Shown piece after piece: positions 15,698 to 24,679 of a DNA stretch of 42,083 bases. Positions within the stretch are counted from its first letter, which is position 1. Each line of letters opens with the position of its first letter. Origin of the DNA: Acidimicrobiales bacterium (GTDB lineage Bacteria; Actinomycetota; Acidimicrobiia; Acidimicrobiales; RAAP-2); NCBI GenBank assembly GCA_017883065.1, contig JADGOG010000008.1:1-42083 (forward strand), given 5' to 3'. The notes beneath the pieces were generated by a model, which did not search any database, was not told the DNA's origin, and saw only the letters and a program-made list of their open reading frames with translations. The translations under genes and the position numbers were made by a program.

Positions 15698-16996
15698 TCA
15701 GAGCGGCTCTCCCTCGCCCAGCTCGTTGGTGACCTCCGCCACCGCGTCGGTGCGTGCCCCGGCGGACAGTTCTGCTCCACCATCACGGTCCCGCCACAGC
15801 TCGGGGATGCGCCACAAGAGAATGCCCACTCCCGCCACGCAGGCCACCCCTCCCGACCACACGGCGAACTGGGGTCCACCGATGGCCGCGGCCACCCCGG
15901 TCTCGGCGTCGCCCAGGCGGGGACCCCCGGCCACCACCGCGAAGAAGGTGCCAGACAGTCGACCCTGGAGGTGCTCGGGCACGGTCCGCTGCTGCACCGC
16001 CTGGCGGAAGACGGCAGAGACCACGTCGGCCGCCCCGGCCAGAGCCAACAACGCCAGGCCGACCCACAGGACGGGGATGATGCCGAACAGGGTGATGGTG
16101 ATCCCCCACACGATCACGCAGGCAGCGATGGCCCGACCTTGATGGTGGACCCGGCTGCACCAGCCGGTGAACAACGAGCCGACCAGGGCACCGGCTCCGG
16201 GAGCGGCGTACAGCAGTCCGACAACTCCGGCACCGCCGCCGAACAGGCCGGTGCCGAGGGCCGGAAAGACGGCTCGGGGCATGCCGAAGATCATGGCGTT
16301 GAGGTCGATCCAGTAGGTAGCCGACAACAGCTTCTCCCGGCGGAGGTGTCGGAAACCTTCCGCCATCGACCGCAATCCCATCGGGGTGCCCCCGCCACTC
16401 GGTACCAGCGGCGGAAGGAAGAGGGCGGCCAGGAGGGCCACGGCGAAGGTGGCCACGTCGATCCCGAACACCGCGCCCAGCCCGACGGTGGCGATCAGGA
16501 TGCCGGCCAGCGCCGGGCCGGCCACCAGGGCCAACTGCTGGATGGTGGTCTGCAGGGCGATGGCGGCGGTCGTGTCCTGCGCGCCGACCAGCATGGGGAG
16601 TGCCGCCCTTCTGGCCGGCCAGTCCACTCCCTGAAAGCCGGCCCCGGCCCCGGTGCATACGAACAGCGGCCAGACCGCCGGATGGGTGAGCGAGGCGTTG
16701 ACCACCAGTCCGGACACGGCGGCGGCCGAGGCCACCTGGGTGAGGATCAGCACCTTCTTGCGGTCCATGGCGTCGGCCAAGGTGCCCCCCACCAGCGCCC
16801 CGGCGAGCAGCGGCACCAATTGGGCCAGGCCGATCAGGCCGACCACCAGCGTCGAATGGGTGAGGGCGTACGCCTGGAAGGAGACCGCCACCAAGGTGAG
16901 CTGCGTGCCCATCCCAGAGACCACCTGGCCTGCCCACAGGCGGCGGAAGTGCCGGTACTTGCGCAAGGGGGTGATGTCGACGACGAACCGGGCCAC
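15698..16996 (-). CDS. MFS transporter, DHA3/EntS-like
   Basis: The 432-residue protein has 10-12 hydrophobic helices. Its N-terminal PLRKYRHFRRLWAGQVVSGMGTQLT is characteristic of the DHA3/EntS (enterobactin exporter-like) MFS branch, with the loop motif GTLADAMDRKKVL after helix 2. The C-terminus is a soluble acidic tail. It starts at GTG with no strong ribosome site. It is on the same strand as the DHA2 pump, but some 330 bases and a palindrome separate them, so they are probably independent. The substrate is unknown; export of a siderophore or drug is typical for the family. Confidence 0.88.
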   Translation of the reverse strand: MARFVVDITPLRKYRHFRRLWAGQVVSGMGTQLTLVAVSFQAYALTHSTLVVGLIGLAQLVPLLAGALVGGTLADAMDRKKVLILTQVASAAAVSGLVVNASLTHPAVWPLFVCTGAGAGFQGVDWPARRAALPMLVGAQDTTAAIALQTTIQQLALVAGPALAGILIATVGLGAVFGIDVATFAVALLAALFLPPLVPSGGGTPMGLRSMAEGFRHLRREKLLSATYWIDLNAMIFGMPRAVFPALGTGLFGGGAGVVGLLYAAPGAGALVGSLFTGWCSRVHHQGRAIAACVIVWGITITLFGIIPVLWVGLALLALAGAADVVSAVFRQAVQQRTVPEHLQGRLSGTFFAVVAGGPRLGDAETGVAAAIGGPQFAVWSGGVACVAGVGILLWRIPELWRDRDGGAELSAGARTDAVAEVTNELGEGEPL

Positions 16997-17164
16997 CCGT
17001 CAACGGTACTGGCGGCCCATGGGCGTCCGATTCGGACCGTGCCGATGCGCCGAACTCAAGATGCACCGGGCGGCGAGAGCCAGTATTGACCGACAAGTGC
17101 AATGAATGACACGGAATTGACCATGAAGCCCGCTACACTCGTTTGTGTGAGGAGCAGGGATACG

Positions 17165-17323
17165 TTGCCTGAAGCAAAATTTCGGTCCAAAGAGGATCAG
17201 CAGGTGGTTGATTGCGGCCCCCCCTCCATGGCAGTGTCCATTGCCGGTATTTCCACGGCATGTAGCAAGGACGCCCTCGTATCCAGTGCCAAGGCAGTTC
17301 GGGAGGCACTCTCGACGGAGTAG
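17165..17323 (+). CDS. Small hypothetical protein with atypical codon use
   Basis: I do not recognise this 52-residue product. It begins at TTG, with AGGAG about 10 bases upstream. It contains a short hydrophobic/alanine segment (MAVSIAGISTACSKDALV) and two Cys, and ends in a helical SSAKAVREAL. Third codon positions are far richer in A/T than in neighbouring genes. A good intrinsic terminator follows about 30 bases after the stop, and a TACACT element near 17134 could be the -10. The frame stays open upstream to an ATG at 17102, giving 73 residues, but that start lacks a ribosome site. Together these argue for a real, separately transcribed small gene, possibly of foreign origin. Confidence 0.5.
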   Translation: MPEAKFRSKEDQQVVDCGPPSMAVSIAGISTACSKDALVSSAKAVREALSTE

Positions 17324-17355
17324 GACAGACACCACCAAGGTCTGGATCCGTTGAG

Positions 17356-17383
17356 GAGTCGCTTCTTACGAAGCGGCTCTTTT
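17356..17383 (+). terminator. Intrinsic terminator
   Basis: A 10-base-pair stem (GAGTCGCTTC with GAAGCGGCTC, one G:U pair) closes a TTAC loop and is followed by TTTT and a T-rich stretch. This is a textbook rho-independent terminator on the plus strand, rare in such GC-rich DNA. It ends the small gene just upstream. Confidence 0.85.
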
Positions 17384-18008
17384 CGTATTTCGGGGCACGG
17401 TGACCGTGCCTCCGGGAAGCGCTCCAAAGCGGCTCCGGCTCCCTCGATCCCGCACCTGGCGCTCGTCGACGCCACCCCGGCCTCCCGCCACCGATCAGGT
17501 CGACAGCGGTGCCACCCCGGCCGTCAGCCCCGTCGAGGTGGCAACGGGCCGGGACAGCGCCTGGGCGCCGACGCCCTGTCGATCCGGGTGTGCGCCGGCA
17601 GCTGAAGACCTCGACCTCCGGGCCGAACTGTCCGGGACCTCACGAACCACAACGACAACACCGACAACGATTGGAACAACCAATGCAAGAACACGAACAC
17701 AGAGCTGAAGTGAACGACGGCACCGGTGACGGCGACCGGAACCAGAACGGATGGACGGCACCCACCACCACGGCCCGACGGAACGAACGGGCGTCGGAGC
17801 GGATCCTCGACCCGGGGGACAGCCACGACAAGGGCGAGGCGTCGCTGTGCGTCGGTGAGGCTGCCTGACTGATCGGACCTGACGGGGCTGTCGACCGGGC
17901 CTGAGCCGCCGACCGAATCCGGGCCCGGTCCTTGGGCCGGGGCCAGCACCTGAGCCGGAGCCGGAGCAGGATCGGACCGTTGATACACCCCCGTGGTGCA
18001 ATGGGCCC
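17384..18008. other. Gene-poor 625-base region before the DUF222/HNH gene
   Basis: No convincing gene is seen. Several frames are open on both strands, but all are rich in Pro, Arg, Thr and Ser with no family pattern. One local feature is an AC-rich, lower-GC stretch at 17635-17720 containing ATTGG-AACAA-CCAAT. Another is GC-rich direct repeats (GAGCCG) near 17950-17970, just upstream of the HNH gene. The region may be a decayed gene or flank of the 13E12-type insertion. Confidence 0.4.
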
Positions 18009-19184
18009 ATGACGCCAGGCGGCCCGGCGGGCCCCGTGACCAGTGACGATCTGTCCGAAGCCATCTCCCAGCTCCACGCGGCCGAGGTTGCGGTCCACCT
18101 GAGGATGCTCCGAGTGATCCGCACCTATGACCAGTGCCGGATGTGGATGCAGGACGGCGCTGCCACCATGGCCCAATGGCTGGTGGCCCGCCTGGGCGTG
18201 TCGCCGACCACCGCATCCGAGTGGGTCCGTGTGGCCAATGCGCTCGAGGGCCTGCCGGCGATCGAGGCGGTGGCTACCGAGGGGCGCCTGTCGTGGGACC
18301 AGCTCGCACCGCTCACCCGGATGGCCGACGGCGATTCCGACGAGGCCCTTGCCGAGCAGGGACCGGGCTGGACAGCGGCCCAGACCCGGGAGCTCGCCGC
18401 CCGGGCCAGGGCGCCACGGATCGAGGACGCCAACGATGCCCATCGGAACCGACGTCTCCGTTGGTGGAGTGACCAGCACATGCTCCACCTCAAGGGTGAG
18501 CTTCCGATCGATGCCGGAACGCTGCTGACCAAGGCGCTCAACCGCATTGCCTCGGATGCGCCCGCGGACCCCACCACCAAGGTGTTCGAACCGTACGAGG
18601 CCCGGGCAGCCGATGCGCTGGTCGAACTGGCGTCCCTCCAGGTGGCCACTGACGCCGATGCGGACCGGGCCACCCTGGTGGTCCACGCCGACGTGGCTGC
18701 GTTGAGCGGTGACGACGACGCCATGGCCGAACTGGAGGACGGTCCACGCATCGCAGCGGAGACCGCTCGACGGTTGGCGTGTGACTGTCGGTGGCAGTTG
18801 GTGGCCGAAGACGGGGACGGTGACATCGTCCGTCTCGGCCGGACCACCCGTCAGATTCCCCCGTGGCTGGTGCGACAGCTGCGCCGACGGGATCGCGGGT
18901 GTCGATTCGCCGGCTGTGGCCGGACCCGCTGGCTGCACGGTCATCACGTCCATCATTGGACGAAGGGTGGGCCTACCGATCCTGACAACCTGGTGTTGCT
19001 CTGCGGCTACCACCATCGACTCGTCCACGAGGGTGGCTGGTCGATCGAGATGCACGAGGCAGGCAGGGCGACCTTCGTCCGCCCGACCGGTCAGAGGATC
19101 TCGACCAGGCCACCACCGCTCAGGCCGGACGTCCAGAGGCGACTGTTCGGGATCGGTCCAGACCCTCCGCCGGCAGCTGCGTGA
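18009..19184 (+). CDS. DUF222/HNH endonuclease (13E12 repeat family) protein
   Basis: The 391-residue protein has a helical DUF222 domain (about residues 15-270) and a C-terminal HNH nuclease domain (about 290-345). The HNH motif is visible as RDRGCRFAGCG, then HGHHVHHW, then NLVLLCGYHHRLVHEG, with Cys pairs for zinc and His for catalysis. Such proteins occur in many copies in actinobacterial genomes (13E12 family of Mycobacterium) and are thought to be mobile, though their function is not established. Upstream is a gene-poor region with repeats. The ATG start has no strong ribosome site. It is convergent with the ABC exporter. Confidence 0.92.
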   Translation: MTPGGPAGPVTSDDLSEAISQLHAAEVAVHLRMLRVIRTYDQCRMWMQDGAATMAQWLVARLGVSPTTASEWVRVANALEGLPAIEAVATEGRLSWDQLAPLTRMADGDSDEALAEQGPGWTAAQTRELAARARAPRIEDANDAHRNRRLRWWSDQHMLHLKGELPIDAGTLLTKALNRIASDAPADPTTKVFEPYEARAADALVELASLQVATDADADRATLVVHADVAALSGDDDAMAELEDGPRIAAETARRLACDCRWQLVAEDGDGDIVRLGRTTRQIPPWLVRQLRRRDRGCRFAGCGRTRWLHGHHVHHWTKGGPTDPDNLVLLCGYHHRLVHEGGWSIEMHEAGRATFVRPTGQRISTRPPPLRPDVQRRLFGIGPDPPPAAA

Positions 19185-19267
19185 CCCCGCCGACCCCGCC
19201 CATCGCTCCCCGCCCAACGATCCCGATCACCACACCCTGGAGAGCGAATGACGGGTCGCGGGCCGAC

Positions 19268-21184
19268 TCAGTCAGGGGGCTCCTGCCGCTCGAACTGGAT
19301 CCGGTAGAGCTCGGCGTACTGCCCACCGGCCTTGAGCAACTGGTCGTGACGCCCGCGTTCCACGATGCGCCCGTGATCGAGCACGAGGATCATGTCTGCT
19401 TCACGGACCGTGGACAGACGGTGGGCGATCACCAGTGAGGTACGCCCCTCCAGGGCGGTGGCCAGTGCCTTCTGCACGGCGGCTTCGGACTCCGAGTCGA
19501 GGTGTGCGGTGGCCTCGTCGAGGACGACCACCTCGGGTGCCTTGAGCAGGATCCGGGCAATGGCCAGGCGCTGCTTCTCGCCACCGGACAGCCGGTAGCC
19601 GCGGTCACCGACCACCGTGTTCAATCCTTCGGGCAGTGAGCCCACCATGGTGGCGATCTGGGCGCCGGCCAGAGCGGCCTCCAGCTCGCCGTCGGTGGCG
19701 TCGGGCTTTGCGTAGGTGAGGTTGGCCCGGATGGTCTCGTGGAAGAGATGGGCATCCTGGGTGACCACGCCGATGGTGTCGGTCAACGACTTCGACGTCG
19801 CGTCCCGGACGTCGAGCCCGTTGATCCGGATGGCCCCCGACTTGACGTCGTAGAGGCGGGGGAGGAGCTGGCTGATGGTGGTCTTGCCCGCCCCGGAGGG
19901 TCCGACCAGGGCGATCAGCTGACCGGGCTCGGCGCTGAAGGTGACGTCGAACAGCACCTGCTGCGACGCGGTGGTCTCCAAGACGGCCACTGATTCGAGC
20001 GAGGCCAGGGACACCTCGTCGGCGGTCGGGTACCGGAAGTCGACGTGGTCGAACTCGATGCGGGCGGGACCGGACGGGATCGGTCTGGCGTCGGGCTTGT
20101 CGGCGATCATTGGGGGCAGGTCGAGCACCTCGAAGACCCGGTCGAAGGAGACCAGCGCCGTCATCACGTCGACCTGCACGTTGGAGAGCGCGGTGAGTGG
20201 TCCGTACAGCCGGGTGAGGTAGGCGGCCAGGGCCACCACCGTTCCCAGCTGCAAGGTGCCGTAGACCACCTGGAGGCCGCCCCAGCCGTAGACGACCGCG
20301 GTGGCCAGGGCCGCGGTGAGGGTCAGGGCGGCGATGAAGAAGCGGGCGTACATCGCCTGGGTCACCCCGATGTCGCGGACCCGACCGGCCTTGGACTCGA
20401 ACGCCTCCCGCTCCTCACTGGGTCGGCCGAACAACTTGACCAGGAGCGCTCCCGACACGTTGAACCGCTCGTTCATGGTGTTGTTCATCTGGGCGTTGAG
20501 GCCGTAGGACTCACGTGTGATGGCGGACAACCGGCGTCCCACCCGCTTTGCCGGCAGGACGAAGACCGGGAGGATCACCAGGCTGATCAGGGTGATCTGC
20601 CACGACAGGAAGAACATCACGATCAGCACCAGGGTGACGCTGATCAGGTTGGACACCACCGATGACAGCGTGTCGGTGAACGCCTGTTGGGCCCCGATGA
20701 CGTCATTGTTGAGCCGGCTGATCAGGGCACCGGTCTGGGTCCGGGTGAAGAAGGCGATCGGCATCTTCTGGATGTGCTCGAAGACCTTGGAGCGCATGTC
20801 GAAGATGAGCCCTTCTCCCACCTTGGCCGACACGTAGCGGATGCCGATGGACAAGGCGGTATCGGCGATGGCCAACAGTGCGGCCACACCGGCCAAGGCG
20901 ATGATCAGGGTCTTGTCGTGATGGGGGATTCCCTTGTCGATGATCGACCGGAACAGGAGGGGGTTGATCACGCCGATCACCGCGTCGATGACCACCAGCA
21001 CCAGGAACCAGGCCAGGATCTTCCGGTAGGGGCGGGCGAACGCGACCATCCGACGGGCGGTGCCCTTGGTCACCTTCTGCTGGGTCACCGAGCCGTCGCG
21101 GCGCATGGAGCGCATCACCCCGACGAACTGGCCGCCGCCTCCGCCTCCACCGCCCATGCCGTGCCCGGGCATGCTCATCGACAT
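19268..21184 (-). CDS. ABC transporter, fused permease-ATPase (MsbA/exporter half-transporter)
   Basis: The 638-residue protein has an N-terminal cytoplasmic extension with eight consecutive Gly, then six membrane helices (about residues 55-340) of ABC exporter type I. The C-terminal ATPase has Walker A GPSGAGKT, signature LSGGEKQR, Walker B VVVLDEAT and the His switch IAHRLS. A roughly 20-residue insertion (EVSLASLESVAVLETTAS) precedes the A-loop side of the ATPase. Such half-transporters dimerise and export lipids, peptides or drugs; the cargo is unknown. No partner half-transporter gene is adjacent, so it probably works as a homodimer. Confidence 0.95.
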   Translation of the reverse strand: MSMSMPGHGMGGGGGGGGQFVGVMRSMRRDGSVTQQKVTKGTARRMVAFARPYRKILAWFLVLVVIDAVIGVINPLLFRSIIDKGIPHHDKTLIIALAGVAALLAIADTALSIGIRYVSAKVGEGLIFDMRSKVFEHIQKMPIAFFTRTQTGALISRLNNDVIGAQQAFTDTLSSVVSNLISVTLVLIVMFFLSWQITLISLVILPVFVLPAKRVGRRLSAITRESYGLNAQMNNTMNERFNVSGALLVKLFGRPSEEREAFESKAGRVRDIGVTQAMYARFFIAALTLTAALATAVVYGWGGLQVVYGTLQLGTVVALAAYLTRLYGPLTALSNVQVDVMTALVSFDRVFEVLDLPPMIADKPDARPIPSGPARIEFDHVDFRYPTADEVSLASLESVAVLETTASQQVLFDVTFSAEPGQLIALVGPSGAGKTTISQLLPRLYDVKSGAIRINGLDVRDATSKSLTDTIGVVTQDAHLFHETIRANLTYAKPDATDGELEAALAGAQIATMVGSLPEGLNTVVGDRGYRLSGGEKQRLAIARILLKAPEVVVLDEATAHLDSESEAAVQKALATALEGRTSLVIAHRLSTVREADMILVLDHGRIVERGRHDQLLKAGGQYAELYRIQFERQEPPD

Positions 21185-21311
21185 GGTCCGATCTCGGGCT
21201 TCATGTCTCGGACCCTACTGTTCGCCTGCGGGCTGCCATTCCGTTCAGGACCCGCCGACGTTGCCGGGTCAGCTGCCCGGTGGCCTCCGGCGATTGGCCG
21301 GCGGTGGGTGG

Positions 21312-22385
21312 TCAGACGACCAGGCCGCGACCGGTGATGGGGGGGAGGTCCAGGGCGGTGAGCAGACCCGGAGCACCCTCGACCACCGCCGGGATGGCGT
21401 TGACCAGGCGCATGGCGGTGGCCTTGAGCCCTGCCGTGTTGTGGTCGCCGTCCGTGCCCAGGAGCTGGAGGTCGAGCGTGTAGTTGGGCTCCCCGGTGAT
21501 GGTCACCCGGTAGCAGCCATGGCCTGCCGGCTGCGGCCACTCGGGAGCGAGGTCGTCGTGCAGCCGAGTGACGTGCTCGAGCACGATGACCGCCTTGCCG
21601 TTGCGCATGCCCCGGAGCTCGAAGTGCAGCGCCGCCGCCGTTCCCTTCTCGATGGTCCCGGAGTCGACCTCGAAGGTCTCGGTGGCCGGCAGACGCTCGT
21701 ACCACTCCTCCACGCTGTCGAGCTCGACATCGAGGCCGGCGGCCAGCTGGCGGACCACGCTGCCCCACGCCATGGTCATGACGCCGGGTTGGAGGATCAT
21801 GGGAATGTCATCGATGGGCCGACCGAACCCCATGATGTCGAAGATGACCATCGGCTGGTTGTAGGTGGCGTAGTTGAGCACCTCGGCCACCCGCACTTCC
21901 TCGATGCGCTCGCTCACCCCGGACAGCACCAGAGGGAGGGTGTCGTTGGCGAACCCGGGGTCCACCCCGTTGACGAAGATCGATACGCCGCCCTCGATGG
22001 CGGCGGCCTGCACGGGCTCGAACATCGAGTCGTCGACCACGCCGTAGGGGTACTGCAGGAAGACGGGACCGCTGGAGACGACGTTCACCCCGGCCCGGAG
22101 GATCCGCTGCATGTCGTCCAACGCCTCGAACAGGCGGTTGTCGGCCATGGCGGTGTGCACCACCACGTCGGGCTTCAGGGCCAGCAGGGCGTCGACGTCG
22201 TTGGTGGCGGCCACGCCCAGGGTGCGACCGAGCCCGGCCAGCTCGCCGGCGTCCTTGCCCACCTTCTCCGGATTGGAGACCCAGAGGCCCACCAGCTCGA
22301 GGTCGGGTCGGGCGTCGATGCCGGCGATGGCGTGTCGTCCGACGTTGCCGGTGCTCCAGGCGACGACTCGGTAGGTCTTGGTCAT
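21312..22385 (-). CDS. DapB-fold NAD(P)-dependent dehydrogenase (2,4-diaminopentanoate dehydrogenase-like)
   Basis: The 357-residue protein starts with a Rossmann segment (YRVVAWSTGNVGRHAIAGI, Gly-x-x-Gly near 14-17) of the dihydrodipicolinate reductase N-terminal type, followed by an alpha/beta domain with GVDPGFANDTLPLVLSG near 140-156. This layout matches proteins labelled 2,4-diaminopentanoate dehydrogenase or dihydrodipicolinate reductase-like, which are abundant in actinobacteria that degrade steroids and other lipids. The true substrate there is generally not known. It shares strand and neighbourhood with the SDR upstream, 130 bases away, with a G-rich gap between them. Confidence 0.85.
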   Translation of the reverse strand: MTKTYRVVAWSTGNVGRHAIAGIDARPDLELVGLWVSNPEKVGKDAGELAGLGRTLGVAATNDVDALLALKPDVVVHTAMADNRLFEALDDMQRILRAGVNVVSSGPVFLQYPYGVVDDSMFEPVQAAAIEGGVSIFVNGVDPGFANDTLPLVLSGVSERIEEVRVAEVLNYATYNQPMVIFDIMGFGRPIDDIPMILQPGVMTMAWGSVVRQLAAGLDVELDSVEEWYERLPATETFEVDSGTIEKGTAAALHFELRGMRNGKAVIVLEHVTRLHDDLAPEWPQPAGHGCYRVTITGEPNYTLDLQLLGTDGDHNTAGLKATAMRLVNAIPAVVEGAPGLLTALDLPPITGRGLVV

Positions 22386-22450
22386 GTGGTGCTCCTCTGT
22401 CGGGGATGGGGGAGTGGGGGAGTGAGGAAGTGGACTGTGCCCGGCGTCGT

Positions 22451-22504
22451 GGGGTTGGCGGAGCCGGGGGCGGGGGCGGGGGCTCGGCCGACCGGGCCGG
22501 GGGT
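22451..22504 (+). repeat. G-run cluster with quadruplex potential
   Basis: The plus strand has GGGG, then GGGGG-C-GGGGG-C-GGGGG, then two more G-runs in 54 bases. Three adjacent five-base runs with single-base loops, plus outer runs, meet the loose G-quadruplex pattern. It lies between two minus-strand genes, so the message carries the C-rich complement. Confidence 0.55.
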
Positions 22505-22515
22505 GGGTGGCCGGC

Positions 22516-23304
22516 TCATACGTCGGGGAGGCCCATGTCGAGGTTGGGACCCTCGATGCCGCCGTCCACCTCGAGGATCTTGCCGGTGACGTAGGAGCCG
22601 GCGTCCGAGGCCAGGTAGATCACTGCGGCGGCGATGTCCTCGGGATCACCGATCCGCCTGAGCGGTGTCCCGGACTCGAGGGCGGTGCGCAGCTCGTCGG
22701 AGTGCATGACGATGTCGAGCGCCGAGGTGGCCACCGAACCCACGGCGATGGCGTTGACCCGGACCCTCGGAGCCAGGTCGGCGGCGGCCAGGCGGGTGTA
22801 GTGGGCCAGCGCCCCCTTGGCCGTGCCGTAGGCCAGGTAGCCGCGACCGGAGACCCGACCCATGGCCGAGGAGATGTTGACCACCGAGCCGCCGCCGTTC
22901 TCGACCAGCAGGGGGACCGCCGGCCGCAGCAGGGCATGGGCGGTGGCCACGTTGAAGTGGAAGGCCTGTTCCATGCGTCCCGGCGAGGTGTCGAGGAAGG
23001 GTCGGGGAAGGGCACCCCCGACGTTGTTGACCACCAGGTCGAGCCGTCCGAACGTGTCGCGGGCGTTGTCGACCAGTCCGGCCACCGCCTCGAGGTCACT
23101 CAGGTCCGCGGGGATGGCCACCGCCCGACGCCCCACCGCCTCGATTTGGGCGGCCACCTCGGCGAGCTGCTCGGCGGTCCTCGCCGAGATCACCACGTCG
23201 GCGCCCGCCTGCGCCAGGCCGATGGCGGTGGCGGCCCCGATGCCGCGGCCCGCTCCGGTCACGATGGCCACCTTGTCGGTCATCTTGAATCGATCGAGAA
23301 TCAT
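22516..23304 (-). CDS. SDR family oxidoreductase, FabG/hydroxysteroid dehydrogenase-like
   Basis: The 262-residue classical SDR has TGAGRGIG (16-23), NNVGG (93-97, instead of NNAG), catalytic Ser145 or Ser146, and Tyr159 and Lys163 in YGTAK. The C-terminal [10 protein letters not shown] segment is typical of FabG-like and 7-alpha-hydroxysteroid-dehydrogenase-like enzymes. The ATG has a strong GGGGGAAG ribosome site. It lies upstream of the DapB-fold dehydrogenase on the same strand, and the wider region holds sulfatase and Ltp/DUF35 genes, so a lipid or steroid substrate is plausible but unproven. Confidence 0.92.
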   Translation of the reverse strand: MILDRFKMTDKVAIVTGAGRGIGAATAIGLAQAGADVVISARTAEQLAEVAAQIEAVGRRAVAIPADLSDLEAVAGLVDNARDTFGRLDLVVNNVGGALPRPFLDTSPGRMEQAFHFNVATAHALLRPAVPLLVENGGGSVVNISSAMGRVSGRGYLAYGTAKGALAHYTRLAAADLAPRVRVNAIAVGSVATSALDIVMHSDELRTALESGTPLRRIGDPEDIAAAVIYLASDAGSYVTGKILEVDGGIEGPNLDMGLPDV

Positions 23305-23500
23305 GTTCTGCTTCCCCCTTCGTTGGCGACAGTGCTAGCAGCCCCGGAGCACCGTGTGCCATGTGTTCGGGGTGGCGCGAGCGGTCCGACGGGGATACAC
23401 CCCTGTCGACCAGCGATGAAGGCGCGGTGGACCGGCGCCGGGCCGGCAGCGACGACCGACCGGGACCACCGGCGCGTCGGACTCCATGGGCACGTCCACC

Positions 23501-23962
23501 TCAATCGGCCACGTCGGCCACGGCCACGATGTGGGTGGGACGGAGCCGCACCAGCAGCTCGCCGGGGACCCCGTTGCGACGGCCGAACTCCTCGGCCCGG
23601 TCCTCGCCCATGTAGCGCCCGCCGATGACGGCGGCCCATCGGGTCACCTCCTCGAGGTCCTCGCTGATGGACGCCACGCCCTCGAGGGTGGCGAAGGCGA
23701 ACGGCGGCCGGTCGTCGTCGACGCAGAGGGCGACACGGCCGTCGCGGGCCAACGACCTTCCCTTGGGCGTGTCTGTACCGGTAGTGAACACGACGTCGCC
23801 GATGGGCGAGTCGGCCCCGGCGGTGGACGTGTCGAGCGCGAACCAGATCGGGGCCACGTGGGGCCGCCCGTCGGAGCGGACCGTGGCCAGCTTGCCGGTG
23901 CGGGCGGGGAGGTGCTCGAGGAAGGCGACCAGTTCGTCCTGGGTCATCGGGTGGAAGGGCAC
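23501..23962 (-). CDS. PPOX-class F420/FMN-dependent oxidoreductase
   Basis: The 153-residue split-barrel protein has the pyridoxamine-phosphate-oxidase-like pattern: GKLATVRSDGRPHVAPIWFAL at 23-43, VALCVDDDRPPFAF and VASISEDLEEVTRWAAVIGGRYMG further on. Short members of this family in actinobacteria commonly bind coenzyme F420 and are annotated TIGR03618-type or Rv1155-like. GTG was taken as start, giving MPFHPMTQDELVAFL. The next PPOX gene upstream on the same strand is about 105 bases away, and the two may be co-transcribed. Substrate unknown. Confidence 0.88.
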   Translation of the reverse strand: MPFHPMTQDELVAFLEHLPARTGKLATVRSDGRPHVAPIWFALDTSTAGADSPIGDVVFTTGTDTPKGRSLARDGRVALCVDDDRPPFAFATLEGVASISEDLEEVTRWAAVIGGRYMGEDRAEEFGRRNGVPGELLVRLRPTHIVAVADVAD

Positions 23963-24068
23963 GGAGGCCTCCGATCAGTGAGCGGGTAGCTCGGACGACG
24001 GGCACGGGGTCGTGCCGTGCCGGTCCGACGGTGCAGCCGGGCAGGCAGAGGCAGCCAGGGCAGGCAAG

Positions 24069-24575
24069 TCAGGCCGGTCGGGTGGAAGGGAGGCCGAGCT
24101 TGCGGTGGTCCCACGACACGGTCCGCACCACGTTGAGCTTGGCCACGATCCGCTTGTTGAGCATGGTCTCGACGAAGGGACGGAGCTCTTCGGTGTAGGC
24201 GCCGTAGTAGCGCTCGAAGAGGTCGATCCCGAGTTCGAACATCTTGTCCGGATCGTCGACGATCTCGGCCGTGCCCACCAGTTCGACCCCTCGGAGCTCC
24301 TCGTAGTACTCACCGTCCTCGAACATGCAGGTGACTCGAGGGTCGCGGCCGAGGTTGACCGCCTTTTGTGCCTTGGCCTTGGTCTCGATGGCGATGGAGC
24401 CGTCGAGGAATCCGTACCACATGGCCACCGCGTGGATCGATCCGTCATGGTTCAACGTGCACATGGTCATGGGCCGTCGCTCGTGGAGGAAGGCGTCGAT
24501 CTCCTCGGGCGTCATCTTGATCAGGTCCCGCTGCTTGACCCCGTGGCCCATCTGCTGTGGCGGCTGCTCGCTCAT
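24069..24575 (-). CDS. PPOX-class oxidoreductase, second copy
   Basis: This 168-residue protein is another split-barrel flavin/F420 enzyme, with RRPMTMCTLNHDGSIHAVAMWY at about 32-53, AIETKAKAQKAVNLGRDPRVTCMFEDG and VELVGTAEIVDD. It is divergent from the previous copy, so this is not a recent duplication. The ATG giving MSEQPPQQMGHG was chosen because AGGAA lies about 8 bases upstream; longer frames lack pattern. It is divergent from the phosphatase gene, with about 100 bases of shared promoter space. Its substrate is unknown. Confidence 0.87.
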   Translation of the reverse strand: MSEQPPQQMGHGVKQRDLIKMTPEEIDAFLHERRPMTMCTLNHDGSIHAVAMWYGFLDGSIAIETKAKAQKAVNLGRDPRVTCMFEDGEYYEELRGVELVGTAEIVDDPDKMFELGIDLFERYYGAYTEELRPFVETMLNKRIVAKLNVVRTVSWDHRKLGLPSTRPA

Positions 24576-24679
24576 CGGTGCGTTCCTCGGCTTCCTCGGC
24601 TCCATCGGCTCGCCGCTCCGTACAGCGGCTGTCGTGCGCAGCGTACCGGGGAGGCCGCCGGCGAGTGCAGAATGTGCTG

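Noticed and set aside
15364-15879. Upstream in-frame extension of the DHA2 pump
   Set aside because: It is Arg/Pro-rich with no membrane helix or family match, and it crosses the palindrome and the end of the other MFS gene.
17509-17868. Plus-strand frame of 119 residues in the gap before the HNH gene
   Set aside because: Low-complexity composition, no ribosome site and no recognisable pattern.
17640-19217. Long minus-strand open frame opposite the DUF222/HNH gene
   Set aside because: It is a high-GC shadow: the plus strand has a clear HNH family pattern, and the minus product has no motif.
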